The notes beneath the pieces were generated by a model, which made no database searches, was not told the origin of the DNA, and worked only from the letters and a program-made list of their open reading frames with translations. A stretch of 64,000 nucleotides of DNA. It comes from JAMDEO01 sp963775295 (GTDB taxonomy: Bacteria; Actinomycetota; Thermoleophilia; RBG-16-64-13). The stretch is taken from NCBI GenBank assembly GCA_963775295.1, contig CAVZIK010000006.1, positions 3,286,001 through 3,350,000 of the forward strand. The letters are read 5' to 3'. The translations under genes and the position numbers were made by a program. This document shows, piece by piece, positions 18,786 through 27,875 of the stretch. The first letter of the stretch is position 1, and every line of letters starts with the position of its first letter.

Positions 18786-21700
18786 CTATTCAGCCGTTTG
18801 TGCTGCTAATGCGGTGTTCGGGTGAATTCGCAGATCGACTTCGTGCTTCTGCCCATCGTCAACCAGAGGAACCGCAAGGTCGGGCCGTTCGACGCCATCG
18901 ACTGCCAATACCGTCACGCCTTCCGCCGCCCCGGTTTGAGACACCGTAATGTGATAGGCCGTCTCCCGATACCGATAAGTCATCTTGTACGATGCCCAGT
19001 GCGCAGGAATGCAAGGTTCGATATACAGCTTGTCAGCCTCAAGCCGCAGCCCGAGGATCGATTCCACGATCAACCGATACGTCCACCCCGCCGAACCCGA
19101 GTACCAGGTCCAGCCGCCGCGGCCGGTGTGGGGCGGTAGCGCATACACATCCGATGCAACGACATACGGCTCAACCTTGTAGGTCTCAATGGACTCGGCG
19201 TGCCAGGCATGGTTCAGAGGATTGATGATCGACAGCAGTTCCCACGCGCGACGGCCGTCCCCCATGGCAGCGAACGCCATCGCGGCCCAGACTGCCGCAT
19301 GCGTGTATTGCGCACCGTTCTCCCTGACGCCGGGGACATATGCCTGTATGTAGCCCGGGTCTGGAGTCGATGTGTCAAACGGCGGCGTTAGCAACTGGAT
19401 CACCGCGTCATCACGGTGCACAAGGTGCTTATCGAGCGCGTCCATGGCCATACGCGAGCGCTCCGGACCAGCCGCCCCGGATAGGACAGACCAGCTTTGC
19501 GGCGTCGACACAATCTGGCACTCATGGTTACTTGCCGATCCAAGCGGAGTACCGTCGTCGAAGTAAGCTCGGCGATACCATTGGCCATCCCAGCCGTGCT
19601 CGTCAATATTCTGGCGAAGCTTGGACGCTTCGTCCCGGCAAAGCTCGGCAAAGGCCGGATCACCGTGCAGCTCTGCAACGTTCGCGAATTGCATGAGCAC
19701 GTCATAGAGGAAGAACGCCAGCCAGATGCTTTCGCCTTTGCCCTGCGCGCCCACCTTGTTCATGCCATCGTCCCAATCGCCGGTGCCCATGAGCGGCAGG
19801 CCATGTCCGCCAAAGCGGAGACCCCTTCGCACTGCCCGCACGCAATGCTCGTACAGCGTCGCAGTTTCATCGGAGCGGCTGGGTAGCTCGTAGGACGATT
19901 CTTCCTCCGGCTTGAGCACCCGGCCCTCCAGAAAATGGATGGACTCATCCAGCACGGCGAAGTCACCGGTGGTCGAAACATAACGGCACGTCGCCAATGG
20001 CAGCCAAAGGAAATCATCTGAGCAATGGGTGCGAACCCCCCGTCCCAGTGGCGGATGCCACCAGTGTTGGACGTCGCCTTCCTCAAATTGACGAGACGCA
20101 CAAAGAAGCAAATGCGCTCGCACCAGGCCTGGCTCGGTGTGAACGAGTGCCATCACATCCTGCAGTTGATCGCGAAAACCGAAGGCGCCCGAGGACTGGT
20201 AGAACGCGCTACGCCCCCATAGGCGGCAGCTCATCGTCTGGTAGACGAGCCAACCGTTGGCCAGCACATTGACGGAGAGGTCGGGCGTTTCCACCCGAAT
20301 CGCGCCGAGGGCGTGTTTCCAGTAGTTCGTGACAGCTTCGAGCGCGCCGCGCGCGGCGGCGGGTCCCCGGAAACGCTGCACCAGAGCCCGCGCGTCATCG
20401 CCGTTTCCAGCCGCCCCAAGTCTGAAGATGATCTCGCGGTCCTGTCCATCGGCCACCTCGAATGGTACCCGGATCGCGGCACAGGGATCCAGGGCCGCTC
20501 CCACCCTGCAGGAAAGCCGCGGCACCGACATGGCCGCGGGATTTTCTGGCGTTCCGTTGCGACCGATGAATTCAGTCCGGTCGCCACTGAAGCTTCGCGT
20601 CTCATCGTCGACATCGAAGAAGGCAACCCCTGCGCCGAAGTCCGTGCTGTACACGTTGCGCGCCAGCAGGGCGCCGCTGTTGCGATCCATCTCCGTGATC
20701 ACATGCATCATCGATTTCGTGCGCAGTTCTCCCAGCACCCATTCCGCGTATCCGGTGGCGGAGAGCCGGCGCGACCGGCCTGACTTGTTGCGTACCTTCA
20801 AGACCGCGAATTTGATCGGTGCATCCAGCGCCACATACGCCCACAGTTCGGAGTCGATCCCGTCTTCTGTATGGGTGAACACGCTGTAGCCGAATCCGTG
20901 CCGGCAAACGTAATCTCCTTCTCCGCCGCCGGGCCAGGGCGCGGGCGACCAGACGTGACCGCTGTCCTCGTCCCGGAGGTAGAAGGCCTCGCCGCTGGAA
21001 TCTCCCACAGGGTCATTCGACCACGGCGTCAGCAGAAACTGCTGCGCGTTCTCGCTCCAAGTATTCGCGCAGCCGCTTTCCGAGACGATGGTGCCAAACG
21101 ACGGATTTGCGAGTACGTTCACCCATGGGACCGGCGTCACCCGACCGGGTCCGATCGTAATCACGTACTCGCGTCCATCGGGGCTGAATCCCCCAAGCCC
21201 GTTAAAGAGCAGCAGATCGCCACCCCCAGAAGACTCGACGGCCGCCTCTGGCTGCGCAGGTAGCGCTGGAGCTGGTGAACTACGCGGAACTGCGGCGTCC
21301 GCAAGGGTCCGCCGGTCAATCTGTTCCGCCAGCCCACCATCTTTGTCATCGAGGACCACCCGGGCGACCGACTGAAGCAGAATGCGGTCCTCGGGCGGCA
21401 AAGACTGGGCGACTCTCACGAACATCCCCCCCGGCTGATCGCTCAGATCGGCTTCGGTGCCCGCGGCGATCAGCGTCATGATCTGATCGTGGAGAGATGG
21501 CCGGTTCCCCGCATCCTCCGAGTTACAGATCACCAGATCGACTTTCAGACCCTTCAGACGCCAGTACGGGTGGGCCTGCAACAGATGGCGCACCAAGTCG
21601 ATATTGGCCGGTGCCCCGATCTGCAGCAGTACGATCGGTAGATCCCCGGAAATCGAGTACCCCCACAAACCAGATTGCCCACGGCGGTTCTCGATGAGAA

Positions 21701-22706
21701 TGCCGGGCTCGGCACGCAATGAAGCGTTGGCGTAAACAATGGAGTCGGCGAGACGGCCATAGAGTTGTGCGTCGGCCTGGGTCACGTTGAGTTGCCGCAG
21801 GACCGACCGGCTGTGGGTTCGCGCTTGGCCAAAGACGAGATCGGTTAGATTCCGATCCTGGTATTTCTCGACGAGCGTCAGACATCCTTCGCGGCTCTCG
21901 CTTACTCCGGTGACAATCGCGACCGTTGCCGATTGTTCCGGATCCAGCGTCACGCGACCTCGGATGGAGACAATCGGATCGAGCACGGAACCCTCGCTGC
22001 CCGACAGCGGAGTCACATCACGCATCGCCCGCGGATCGACAAGCGTATTTCCGCGGCCAATGAAACGCATCCGGTCCGTTTCGTACGACATGCCACCCGA
22101 AAACGAATCATCGGGGACGATTCGGTGAAACATCCATGGTGCCGCCTGATCCGCAGCGCCGGAGCGGCGATGACAGAGAATCGCCTGCTGCCCACGGGTG
22201 ATCTCCGTCTGGACAAAGAGATTGCTGAAAGCGGGATGGGCAGCGTCGGCGGCTGCCGATGCTAGAACCACCTCTGCATAACTCGTCAGGTCGATTATCC
22301 GGCTTGCCCCCGAGCGGTTCGTGATGCTTACACGTCGCACCTCGAGGTCATCCTCCGGTGAAACAGCAATCTCCGTAGTAGCATCGATGCCCTCCGCAAG
22401 ACACCGGAAGACCGCCCCCGCCTCCGAAAGATCTGCACGATAGACCGCCGACTGGTTGAGCGTTGGTTGATAGGTGGTCGACCAGAACGCGCCCGTCGCC
22501 GCATCGCGGAGATAGCAGAACGTGCCCCAATGGTCGCGTGTAGCATCCTCGCGCCAGCGTGTGACCGCAAGCTCTCCCCAGCGGCTGTAGGCACCTCCCG
22601 CGTTCGTTATCATCACGTGATATCGACCGTTCGACAGCAACTGCGCTGCTGGCATCGGCCTAGCGTCACCGCTGAAGACGCGCAGAAGATCGGCGCTCAC
22701 AGCCAT
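18786..22706 (-). CDS. GH94 glycoside phosphorylase, equivalent to the C-terminal half of cyclic beta-1,2-glucan synthase
   Basis: The protein has about 1306 residues. It aligns end to end with the last ~1300 residues of the synthase at 5-13.7 kb. The opening LLSNGRYHVMITNAGGAYSR matches that protein's carbohydrate-binding repeat; a second repeat opens with LLLFNGLGGFSPDGREYV; the C-terminal (alpha/alpha)6 domain has GTGDWDDGM in place of GSGDWNDGM, keeping the presumed catalytic Asp. It lacks the glycosyltransferase and membrane segments, so it should be a cytoplasmic phosphorylase or transglycosylase. 1,2-beta-oligoglucan phosphorylase is the best guess. The ATG at 22706 overlaps the upstream gene by 10 bp; GTG at 22700, six bases after GGGGG and forming a GTGA overlap, is an alternative start. 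Confidence 0.82.
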   Translation of the reverse strand: MAVSADLLRVFSGDARPMPAAQLLSNGRYHVMITNAGGAYSRWGELAVTRWREDATRDHWGTFCYLRDAATGAFWSTTYQPTLNQSAVYRADLSEAGAVFRCLAEGIDATTEIAVSPEDDLEVRRVSITNRSGASRIIDLTSYAEVVLASAAADAAHPAFSNLFVQTEITRGQQAILCHRRSGAADQAAPWMFHRIVPDDSFSGGMSYETDRMRFIGRGNTLVDPRAMRDVTPLSGSEGSVLDPIVSIRGRVTLDPEQSATVAIVTGVSESREGCLTLVEKYQDRNLTDLVFGQARTHSRSVLRQLNVTQADAQLYGRLADSIVYANASLRAEPGILIENRRGQSGLWGYSISGDLPIVLLQIGAPANIDLVRHLLQAHPYWRLKGLKVDLVICNSEDAGNRPSLHDQIMTLIAAGTEADLSDQPGGMFVRVAQSLPPEDRILLQSVARVVLDDKDGGLAEQIDRRTLADAAVPRSSPAPALPAQPEAAVESSGGGDLLLFNGLGGFSPDGREYVITIGPGRVTPVPWVNVLANPSFGTIVSESGCANTWSENAQQFLLTPWSNDPVGDSSGEAFYLRDEDSGHVWSPAPWPGGGEGDYVCRHGFGYSVFTHTEDGIDSELWAYVALDAPIKFAVLKVRNKSGRSRRLSATGYAEWVLGELRTKSMMHVITEMDRNSGALLARNVYSTDFGAGVAFFDVDDETRSFSGDRTEFIGRNGTPENPAAMSVPRLSCRVGAALDPCAAIRVPFEVADGQDREIIFRLGAAGNGDDARALVQRFRGPAAARGALEAVTNYWKHALGAIRVETPDLSVNVLANGWLVYQTMSCRLWGRSAFYQSSGAFGFRDQLQDVMALVHTEPGLVRAHLLLCASRQFEEGDVQHWWHPPLGRGVRTHCSDDFLWLPLATCRYVSTTGDFAVLDESIHFLEGRVLKPEEESSYELPSRSDETATLYEHCVRAVRRGLRFGGHGLPLMGTGDWDDGMNKVGAQGKGESIWLAFFLYDVLMQFANVAELHGDPAFAELCRDEASKLRQNIDEHGWDGQWYRRAYFDDGTPLGSASNHECQIVSTPQSWSVLSGAAGPERSRMAMDALDKHLVHRDDAVIQLLTPPFDTSTPDPGYIQAYVPGVRENGAQYTHAAVWAAMAFAAMGDGRRAWELLSIINPLNHAWHAESIETYKVEPYVVASDVYALPPHTGRGGWTWYSGSAGWTYRLIVESILGLRLEADKLYIEPCIPAHWASYKMTYRYRETAYHITVSQTGAAEGVTVLAVDGVERPDLAVPLVDDGQKHEVDLRIHPNTALAAQTAE

Positions 22707-23962
22707 CCCCCGTTAAAACCCGCTCGCCGCAAGCCGCCGGCGATGTACGGGCAGTTTCTCATCAATTGCCACAGCAAGCCGGTGCGATAGTTTTCGATCA
22801 TCAGAACGATGGGCCCCTGGTTAAGGCCATAGTGCCATGGTGAAATCCAGCCATGGGAATTGCTGGATCTTGCGGGGTAGGTGGGGTTGAAGGTCGCTTT
22901 GAAGCCGTAGGGGTTAGATTCTGTCAGTTTGACCTTGTGAAGGTAGTGGTCAATCGTGGGAAGCACGATTTCTGGAGCGAATGGCAGCGATGCCACCACC
23001 GCCCACGGCGCGACGGTGCCATCGTCGGGTCCGTACGGTACGCCGCGTCCCACGTAACCGAAGAATTGGCGTTCGATGCCACGTACTTTGACCATGTCGG
23101 GGCCAGGGCCGTCGCTCGCCGTAATTCCCCAGCAACGCGGGCCATAACCCATGAACTCAAGCGGATTGTCCATCGCGTATTGTTGCTGCGCGTAGGTCGC
23201 CCGACGACTGTTCTCGAAATAGTCGATGCCCTTGACGCGCATGAAGGCGTCCTGAATGCCGCGAAAGTCGACCCAGACATGCGAAAGCTGGTGTGTGAAC
23301 AGCGGCCCGGCGTAAAGGTATTCCTGGCCGTACGAGTGTTCCCAACGGTAGGTCGAAGTCCATGCCGCGTAGCCGCTCTCGGGCAGAGGATAAACGGGCG
23401 AGCCCAGCCCCAAAATATACAGCAGCATCGCCTCATCGTAGCCTTCCCAACGATAGTCAAGAAATCCGCTTTCGGGTTTCCAGCCATGTGTAACCGCTGC
23501 CCCTTGGTTTTGCGCCCACTGCCAATCGGCTCGGCGGTAGAGCATGTCGGCAAGGCTGCGGATTTCGTGCTCGTCGGTCGTGTCGGCGTCAAAATAGACT
23601 CCGGATGCCAGCGCGCCCGCGAGAAGAAAAGCGCTGTCTACCGTTGACAGTTCGCAGTGCCAGGCACGCCGGCCGGTCTGCATGTCGAGAAAATGATAGT
23701 AGAAGCCTCGGTAGCCGGTGGCGTCAGGTTCGGGGCCCTGCGGACTGTTCCAGAAGAAACGGAGTGTGGCAAGCGTTCTCTCCACCGCCGCGGCACGGGG
23801 CATGAACCCGCGCTCTACGGCCACCGGATATGCCGCCAGCGCGAGACCGGTGGCGGCTATGCTGGCGGGCCAATTCACAGCGGTCTTGTCGATCACCAGC
23901 CCATTGACGGGATTCGTCTCATGCAAGAAGTAGCTGAATGATTCGTGCTGAAGCTTCTCCAT
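22697..23962 (-). CDS. Stand-alone glucoamylase-like (PF10091-type) protein
   Basis: This 421-residue protein starts MEKLQHESFSYF. It carries NPVNGLVIDKTA, ASIAATGLALAAYPVAVERG, LSTVDSAFLLAGAL and the repeated aromatic patches WRWEHSY and HGWISPWHYG typical of the glucoamylase-like domain also found inside cyclic-glucan synthases. Stand-alone members include beta-1,2-glucan and other beta-glucan hydrolases; the linkage here is inferred. There is no signal peptide. An in-frame stop just upstream and GAGG five bases before the ATG fix the start. Its stop overlaps the GH94 start, so the two are translationally coupled. Confidence 0.8.
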   Translation of the reverse strand: MEKLQHESFSYFLHETNPVNGLVIDKTAVNWPASIAATGLALAAYPVAVERGFMPRAAAVERTLATLRFFWNSPQGPEPDATGYRGFYYHFLDMQTGRRAWHCELSTVDSAFLLAGALASGVYFDADTTDEHEIRSLADMLYRRADWQWAQNQGAAVTHGWKPESGFLDYRWEGYDEAMLLYILGLGSPVYPLPESGYAAWTSTYRWEHSYGQEYLYAGPLFTHQLSHVWVDFRGIQDAFMRVKGIDYFENSRRATYAQQQYAMDNPLEFMGYGPRCWGITASDGPGPDMVKVRGIERQFFGYVGRGVPYGPDDGTVAPWAVVASLPFAPEIVLPTIDHYLHKVKLTESNPYGFKATFNPTYPARSSNSHGWISPWHYGLNQGPIVLMIENYRTGLLWQLMRNCPYIAGGLRRAGFNGGWL

Positions 23963-25409
23963 CTCAGCCTCAACGGAGCGGGACCTGCTGCTTATGTCTT
24001 CTCCTTTGGTCTTGTCTTGGCAGGCTCTTACGGTCGAGCCAGCTCGCTTGGGTTGTCACCGGGATGTGCCAAGCCTCAGAACATTCGCGTCGCACCATCG
24101 CTACGACTCATTCCCGCGAATGGCCATTCTCATACACCCGAGGGTGAGGGGTCTATTCGTCTTGAGGAGCAGCGTAAATCGGACTGATTTTGTTGCCGCC
24201 CGCCGCCCTCACCCCTGCCTTCCCCTCGCACATCGGCAGCCCATGGGTAGCCTCCCGCTCTGCTAGCATAAGGGCCAGTGCTACTCATCTTAGGGAGGCC
24301 GGTATCTTCAAGGTAGAAGGCAACGGACCGGAGTCTTGCGAGCTCCCGCCCAACAGTAGCTTTGTTCTCGTGCGAGTTCCCATTCGCGTCACGGGCGAAG
24401 GTGAGAGAGGCGAGGCCGTCTTCCGTTACAGCATAGGCTCATTTCGCGGCCGGGATACCACCCTCCCGTTGCGAGCAAGTAGCGAGACCACCCTTCGCTT
24501 TCGCGTCCCCTTGGAACTGTTTCGTTCTCGGGAGCACCTCATCGTTACGATCTTCGCCGGAACATCCGGGGGAGAAGAGAGAATGCTTTGGCTCAAGCGC
24601 TGGGAGGCCGCCTGGCAAGGCAAAGCTCCGTCCATAGAGCCGATGGCCGAATAGGTCTGGACGATTGTCCCCGGACTCACCAGGGCCATTGTGGCCTGGG
24701 TTGCGCTTCCTGGGGACGCATGTTCTCGCGGCGCTACCGGCCGCCGATGCTCAAGCGCTTGTGGGTAAGCAGTTCTTTTCCGTCGCTTATCGCCGATCCC
24801 TTCAGGCACGGCGGCATCTACGTGCTCATCTTCGCCGCCGTGATGTGCCTGGGGGCGGCGACCGCATCATGGTTGCGCGGAGGGACTGCATTGCCGAGCG
24901 GCTCTCTATCCTGCATGGGGCTCCTCGTATCGGACGGCTCCAGCACTCGAGGCGGTCTCGTGATGCCCCGGGATCGGCGAAGGCCGGTTGATATCAGTGA
25001 AGTCTGGCGGATACCTCTGCAGGTGCTTGGGACGTCGCCCGCGACATCCATGACATCGTCAAGAACGCTTTCGGCGTTGCCTTGCGGAGCTACTGATTCA
25101 AGATCGTTGACGGCAGGGTTTGCGGCCTTTGTGGGGGCTAACTCTTGGGGCACCGATGCATTCGACGGCGGGCGCATCCGTCAGAGGGTCATTCGACACG
25201 AACTCTGAGCAAAGCGGCCCCGTGAGGAGATTCCAAGGTTGATCTTTGATCGGATGAGAAGTCCCGGCGGGGGATGAATCCAGGATCTCTCCCCAGATCA
25301 CATGCCACAGAACGACAAGGCCGTGCAGCGGGTTCCCCCGACTCGTCAAATGTGAGAACGTATCGGAGCTACACGGTCAAATCGGGTGAAAAGACGGAGG
25401 AAACAAACC
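23963..25409. other. Gene-poor stretch, possibly decayed
   Basis: About 1.4 kb with only one weak coding candidate (24190-24654). A forward frame at 24588-25208 contains GGIYVLIFAAVMCLGAATAS, which looks like a transmembrane helix of a transporter, but the surrounding residues have no membrane character and the neighbouring frames do not continue it. This could be a pseudogene remnant. No RNA gene or insertion-sequence ends were recognised. Confidence 0.35.
24190..24654 (+). CDS. Hypothetical protein (weak)
   Basis: The last ~115 residues (from FKVEGNGPESCELPPNSS to EPMAE) have balanced composition, with alternating beta-strand-like segments (FVLVRVPIRV, EHLIVTIFAGTS). That is more protein-like than the usual shadow frames. 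The TTG at 24190 lacks a good ribosome-binding site. The sequence just inside, AGGGAGG followed by GGTATC, would fit a start near 24306 only with a rare codon. It may be a real small beta-rich protein or the tail of a damaged gene. No family recognised. Confidence 0.3.
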   Translation: MLPPAALTPAFPSHIGSPWVASRSASIRASATHLREAGIFKVEGNGPESCELPPNSSFVLVRVPIRVTGEGERGEAVFRYSIGSFRGRDTTLPLRASSETTLRFRVPLELFRSREHLIVTIFAGTSGGEERMLWLKRWEAAWQGKAPSIEPMAE

Positions 25410-25802
25410 GTGCAAGAAGTCCATGATTTTTTGAAGAAATGCGGATCCTACTATCTGGCGACGGTGGAGAACGACCAGCCGAGGGTCCGGGCTTTCGGGA
25501 CCATCCATAACTTTGACGGCAGACTCTATATCCAGACCGGCAAGGTCAAGGCAGTCTCGAAACAGATGACGGCCAATCCCAAGATCGAGATCTGCGCCTT
25601 CAACGGCGACGAATGGATTCGAGTGCAGGCAACGGTGATTGACGACCCCCGGGTCGAGGCCAAGCAAAGCATGTTGGATGCCTATCCTCAACTGCAGAAC
25701 AGGTACTCCGCCACAGACGACAACACCCAGGTCCTATATCTGAAGGATGCCGTCGCAACCATCTCGTCGTTTGTCGGTGCTCCCAGAGTGATCAAGTTCT
25801 GA
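25410..25802 (+). CDS. Pyridoxamine-5'-phosphate-oxidase-fold flavin-binding protein (NimA/NimC-like)
   Basis: This 130-residue protein starts at GTG 25410, nine bases after GGAGG; a longer GTG start at 25386 has no such site. It has the split-barrel signature: YYLATVENDQPRVRAFGTIH, LYIQTGKVKAVSKQM, NPKIEICAF and a C-terminal LKDAVATISSF. Members bind FMN, F420 or haem and reduce small molecules; the substrate is unknown. It converges with the flavoprotein gene and lies at the left edge of the catabolic island. Confidence 0.85.
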   Translation: MQEVHDFLKKCGSYYLATVENDQPRVRAFGTIHNFDGRLYIQTGKVKAVSKQMTANPKIEICAFNGDEWIRVQATVIDDPRVEAKQSMLDAYPQLQNRYSATDDNTQVLYLKDAVATISSFVGAPRVIKF

Positions 25803-25910
25803 GATTCTTCAACAGAAGCTCATCCAGCGCGCGTTTGCAGGTTTCCAAATAGACCAACGTGGCAGCCCGTTCACTGCGATGACCAGACCCGACCGCAAGG
25901 GGATTGAGGC

Positions 25911-27590
25911 TTAGGTCTGGGCCGCAGCGTGCCTTGCCGCAAGGTAGGCGAAGGTGTGTGCGTGACCTATACCACTGCCTTCGATTTGGGGGGGATAGAC
26001 CATTCCATAGAAGCTGCCGGCAGTGTTGCCAACCGCGTAAAGCCCGGGAATCGCCAACCCCTTCTTGTCCAGCACCTGCATGTCGGCGTTGATCTTCAGC
26101 CCTCCTCGGGTGCTTGTGATCGCCGCCCCGATACCCGCCGCGTAGAAGGGCGACGTATCGATCGGTTTCATCCACACGGCCTCTTTGAGGCAATCGTCGT
26201 CGTGCCCCTTGGCACACAGTTCGTTGTAGCGGGTGAGCGTCGCCCTGAGATTGTCGAGGGGAACGTCCATTCGCTCGGCAAGAGCCTCAATGGTGTCCGC
26301 CTTGAGGGTTATCCCCTCCCTGATATCGATCTCGATTTGCTCCGGAGTGTTGCGAGACGCCGGAGTCTTCTCTGGAATCGCGGGAAACTTCGTCTGCCAC
26401 GCGCTGTCCCACAAGGACCAGACATGGCCTTCCGGCATGCTGATGGCGGCGACGGCGTTCTGCTGGAAGGGCAGGTTCTCGTTGGCATATCGATACCCGG
26501 CGATGTCCACGTAGAGCATGGGCATGGAGGCAACGGCGGGACACCACCACCAATCCATGTACAGAGCCCAGAAGGGCTCATCGGGGTGAAGGTTCTTTCC
26601 TGTGATGGTTTGTCCGGGGAATACATCGCCGGCAACAATCTGATCCATGTCCGCGCCGACCCAGAGGGCCATTTTGTGCCCATCACCGGTGCAGTATTTG
26701 TTGGAGAAGTTGTTGACGTTCTTGGCTACGTGAGGGCAGAAGACCGACACCATCTCCTCATCGTTCACAAAATCACCGGCTGCGAGTATGACCCCTCTGC
26801 TGGCGCGGAATCGCAGGTAATCACCCCGCTCATTCTGAGCTACGACCCCAACCACCCGGCCCGTGTCATCCCGCAGTAACTGCTTGGCGACCGTGCCATA
26901 GTGATAGATGGCCCCATGTTCGACGGCATATTCCACCATGGGCGCCATCCAATTGAAATTCTCGCCTTCTTCGAAGGTCGTGCCCACGCGGTGATTGAGA
27001 GAATACTCATTCCAGAATCGGTTCGGGTTGACCACGGAATTCTGCGATGCGGCGTCACCCTCCGCGCCGGCGGCTCCGCCCGCGCCGGTGATACTGCCGA
27101 CGTTCACGGCCCGAACCTCGGCCCCCTTGGCGGCGAAGATGTCGGTGAGCCAATCCGCCACCTCGGCGCTGTGCCTCACCCACAGCGAGGAGAGAGGCAA
27201 TCTCCCCTGGAATGCCATGGTGGAGCCCCACAGGTCCACGAGGATCTTCTCGGTCAGTTCCTGGGAAAGCTCGATACCTGCCACCTTCTGAGCCCTCGTT
27301 CCGAATGCAGCAAAGCCGCCGGTTCTATGCGGCCCGAAGGTTGGACCCTTCTCCAGCACGCGTACGGCGGCGCCCATTTCCGCAGCTTTCATTGCCGCCG
27401 GGGTCCCGGAGATGCCCGCCCCGACGATAGCCACATCGCAGTCTATTGTCTCAGTGATGGAAGAATCCGGAATGGGGCTCGGGACAGTTTCGAAAGCGCG
27501 ACCTTGGGCCGCGCCGGCCGCCGGAGAAGTATCCGATACCGTGTTGGTAGATGAGCCGAATCTCCGGCCACGCTTCCGTCCCACAGACAT
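25911..27590 (-). CDS. FAD-dependent fumarate-reductase/ketosteroid-dehydrogenase-like flavoprotein
   Basis: The protein has 559 residues from ATG 27590, chosen because GGGAGG lies seven bases upstream. The N-terminus MSVGRKRGRRFGSS is basic, but no hydrophobic stretch follows, so it is not a credible Tat signal. Residues ~51-80 are the FAD Rossmann loop (DVAIVGAGISG, then VLEKG); GGFAAFGT follows. The C-terminal FAD contact GLAIPGLYAVGNTAGSFYG precedes an EGSGIGHAHTFAYLAA tail. The fold transfers hydride between FAD and a C=C bond in dicarboxylates, enoates or cyclic enones. It is the last gene of the reverse-strand acetate-kinase/FolE2-like run, after a 285-bp gap with no gene. Reduction or oxidation of a ring-derived enone is a reasonable guess. 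Confidence 0.8.
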   Translation of the reverse strand: MSVGRKRGRRFGSSTNTVSDTSPAAGAAQGRAFETVPSPIPDSSITETIDCDVAIVGAGISGTPAAMKAAEMGAAVRVLEKGPTFGPHRTGGFAAFGTRAQKVAGIELSQELTEKILVDLWGSTMAFQGRLPLSSLWVRHSAEVADWLTDIFAAKGAEVRAVNVGSITGAGGAAGAEGDAASQNSVVNPNRFWNEYSLNHRVGTTFEEGENFNWMAPMVEYAVEHGAIYHYGTVAKQLLRDDTGRVVGVVAQNERGDYLRFRASRGVILAAGDFVNDEEMVSVFCPHVAKNVNNFSNKYCTGDGHKMALWVGADMDQIVAGDVFPGQTITGKNLHPDEPFWALYMDWWWCPAVASMPMLYVDIAGYRYANENLPFQQNAVAAISMPEGHVWSLWDSAWQTKFPAIPEKTPASRNTPEQIEIDIREGITLKADTIEALAERMDVPLDNLRATLTRYNELCAKGHDDDCLKEAVWMKPIDTSPFYAAGIGAAITSTRGGLKINADMQVLDKKGLAIPGLYAVGNTAGSFYGMVYPPQIEGSGIGHAHTFAYLAARHAAAQT

Positions 27591-27875
27591 TTCAACACCT
27601 CCCGGCATGTCGGAACACAGTTCTTCGCAAGACGATATCAATGATACCGGCCTCGGCGTCCGCCCAGGCGGCGTGGACCTCTTCGACTTCACCGCGGCGG
27701 CGTTCCGGCCCAGGCCGCCGCATCAGTTCGTCGAAGAGCCGCTGATGGTCGACATCCCGTGGGTGCCGAAGTCGTCTTCCCCCAGCCGTTGGCAGCGCCC
27801 CGTCGCAGGAAAAGAGGCCGTCTTCGTTGCTGGGGATAGCGTCCTTACGGGGTTTGAGACCGACCATTCTCAGCT

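Noticed and set aside
18576..18809. 77-residue forward frame next to the GH94 stop
   Set aside because: No ribosome-binding site, overlaps the convergent gene, no recognisable family.
24588..25208. Forward frame with one convincing hydrophobic helix (IYVLIFAAVMCLGAATAS)
   Set aside because: The rest has no transporter features and no ribosome-binding site; at best a pseudogene fragment, so not called as a gene.
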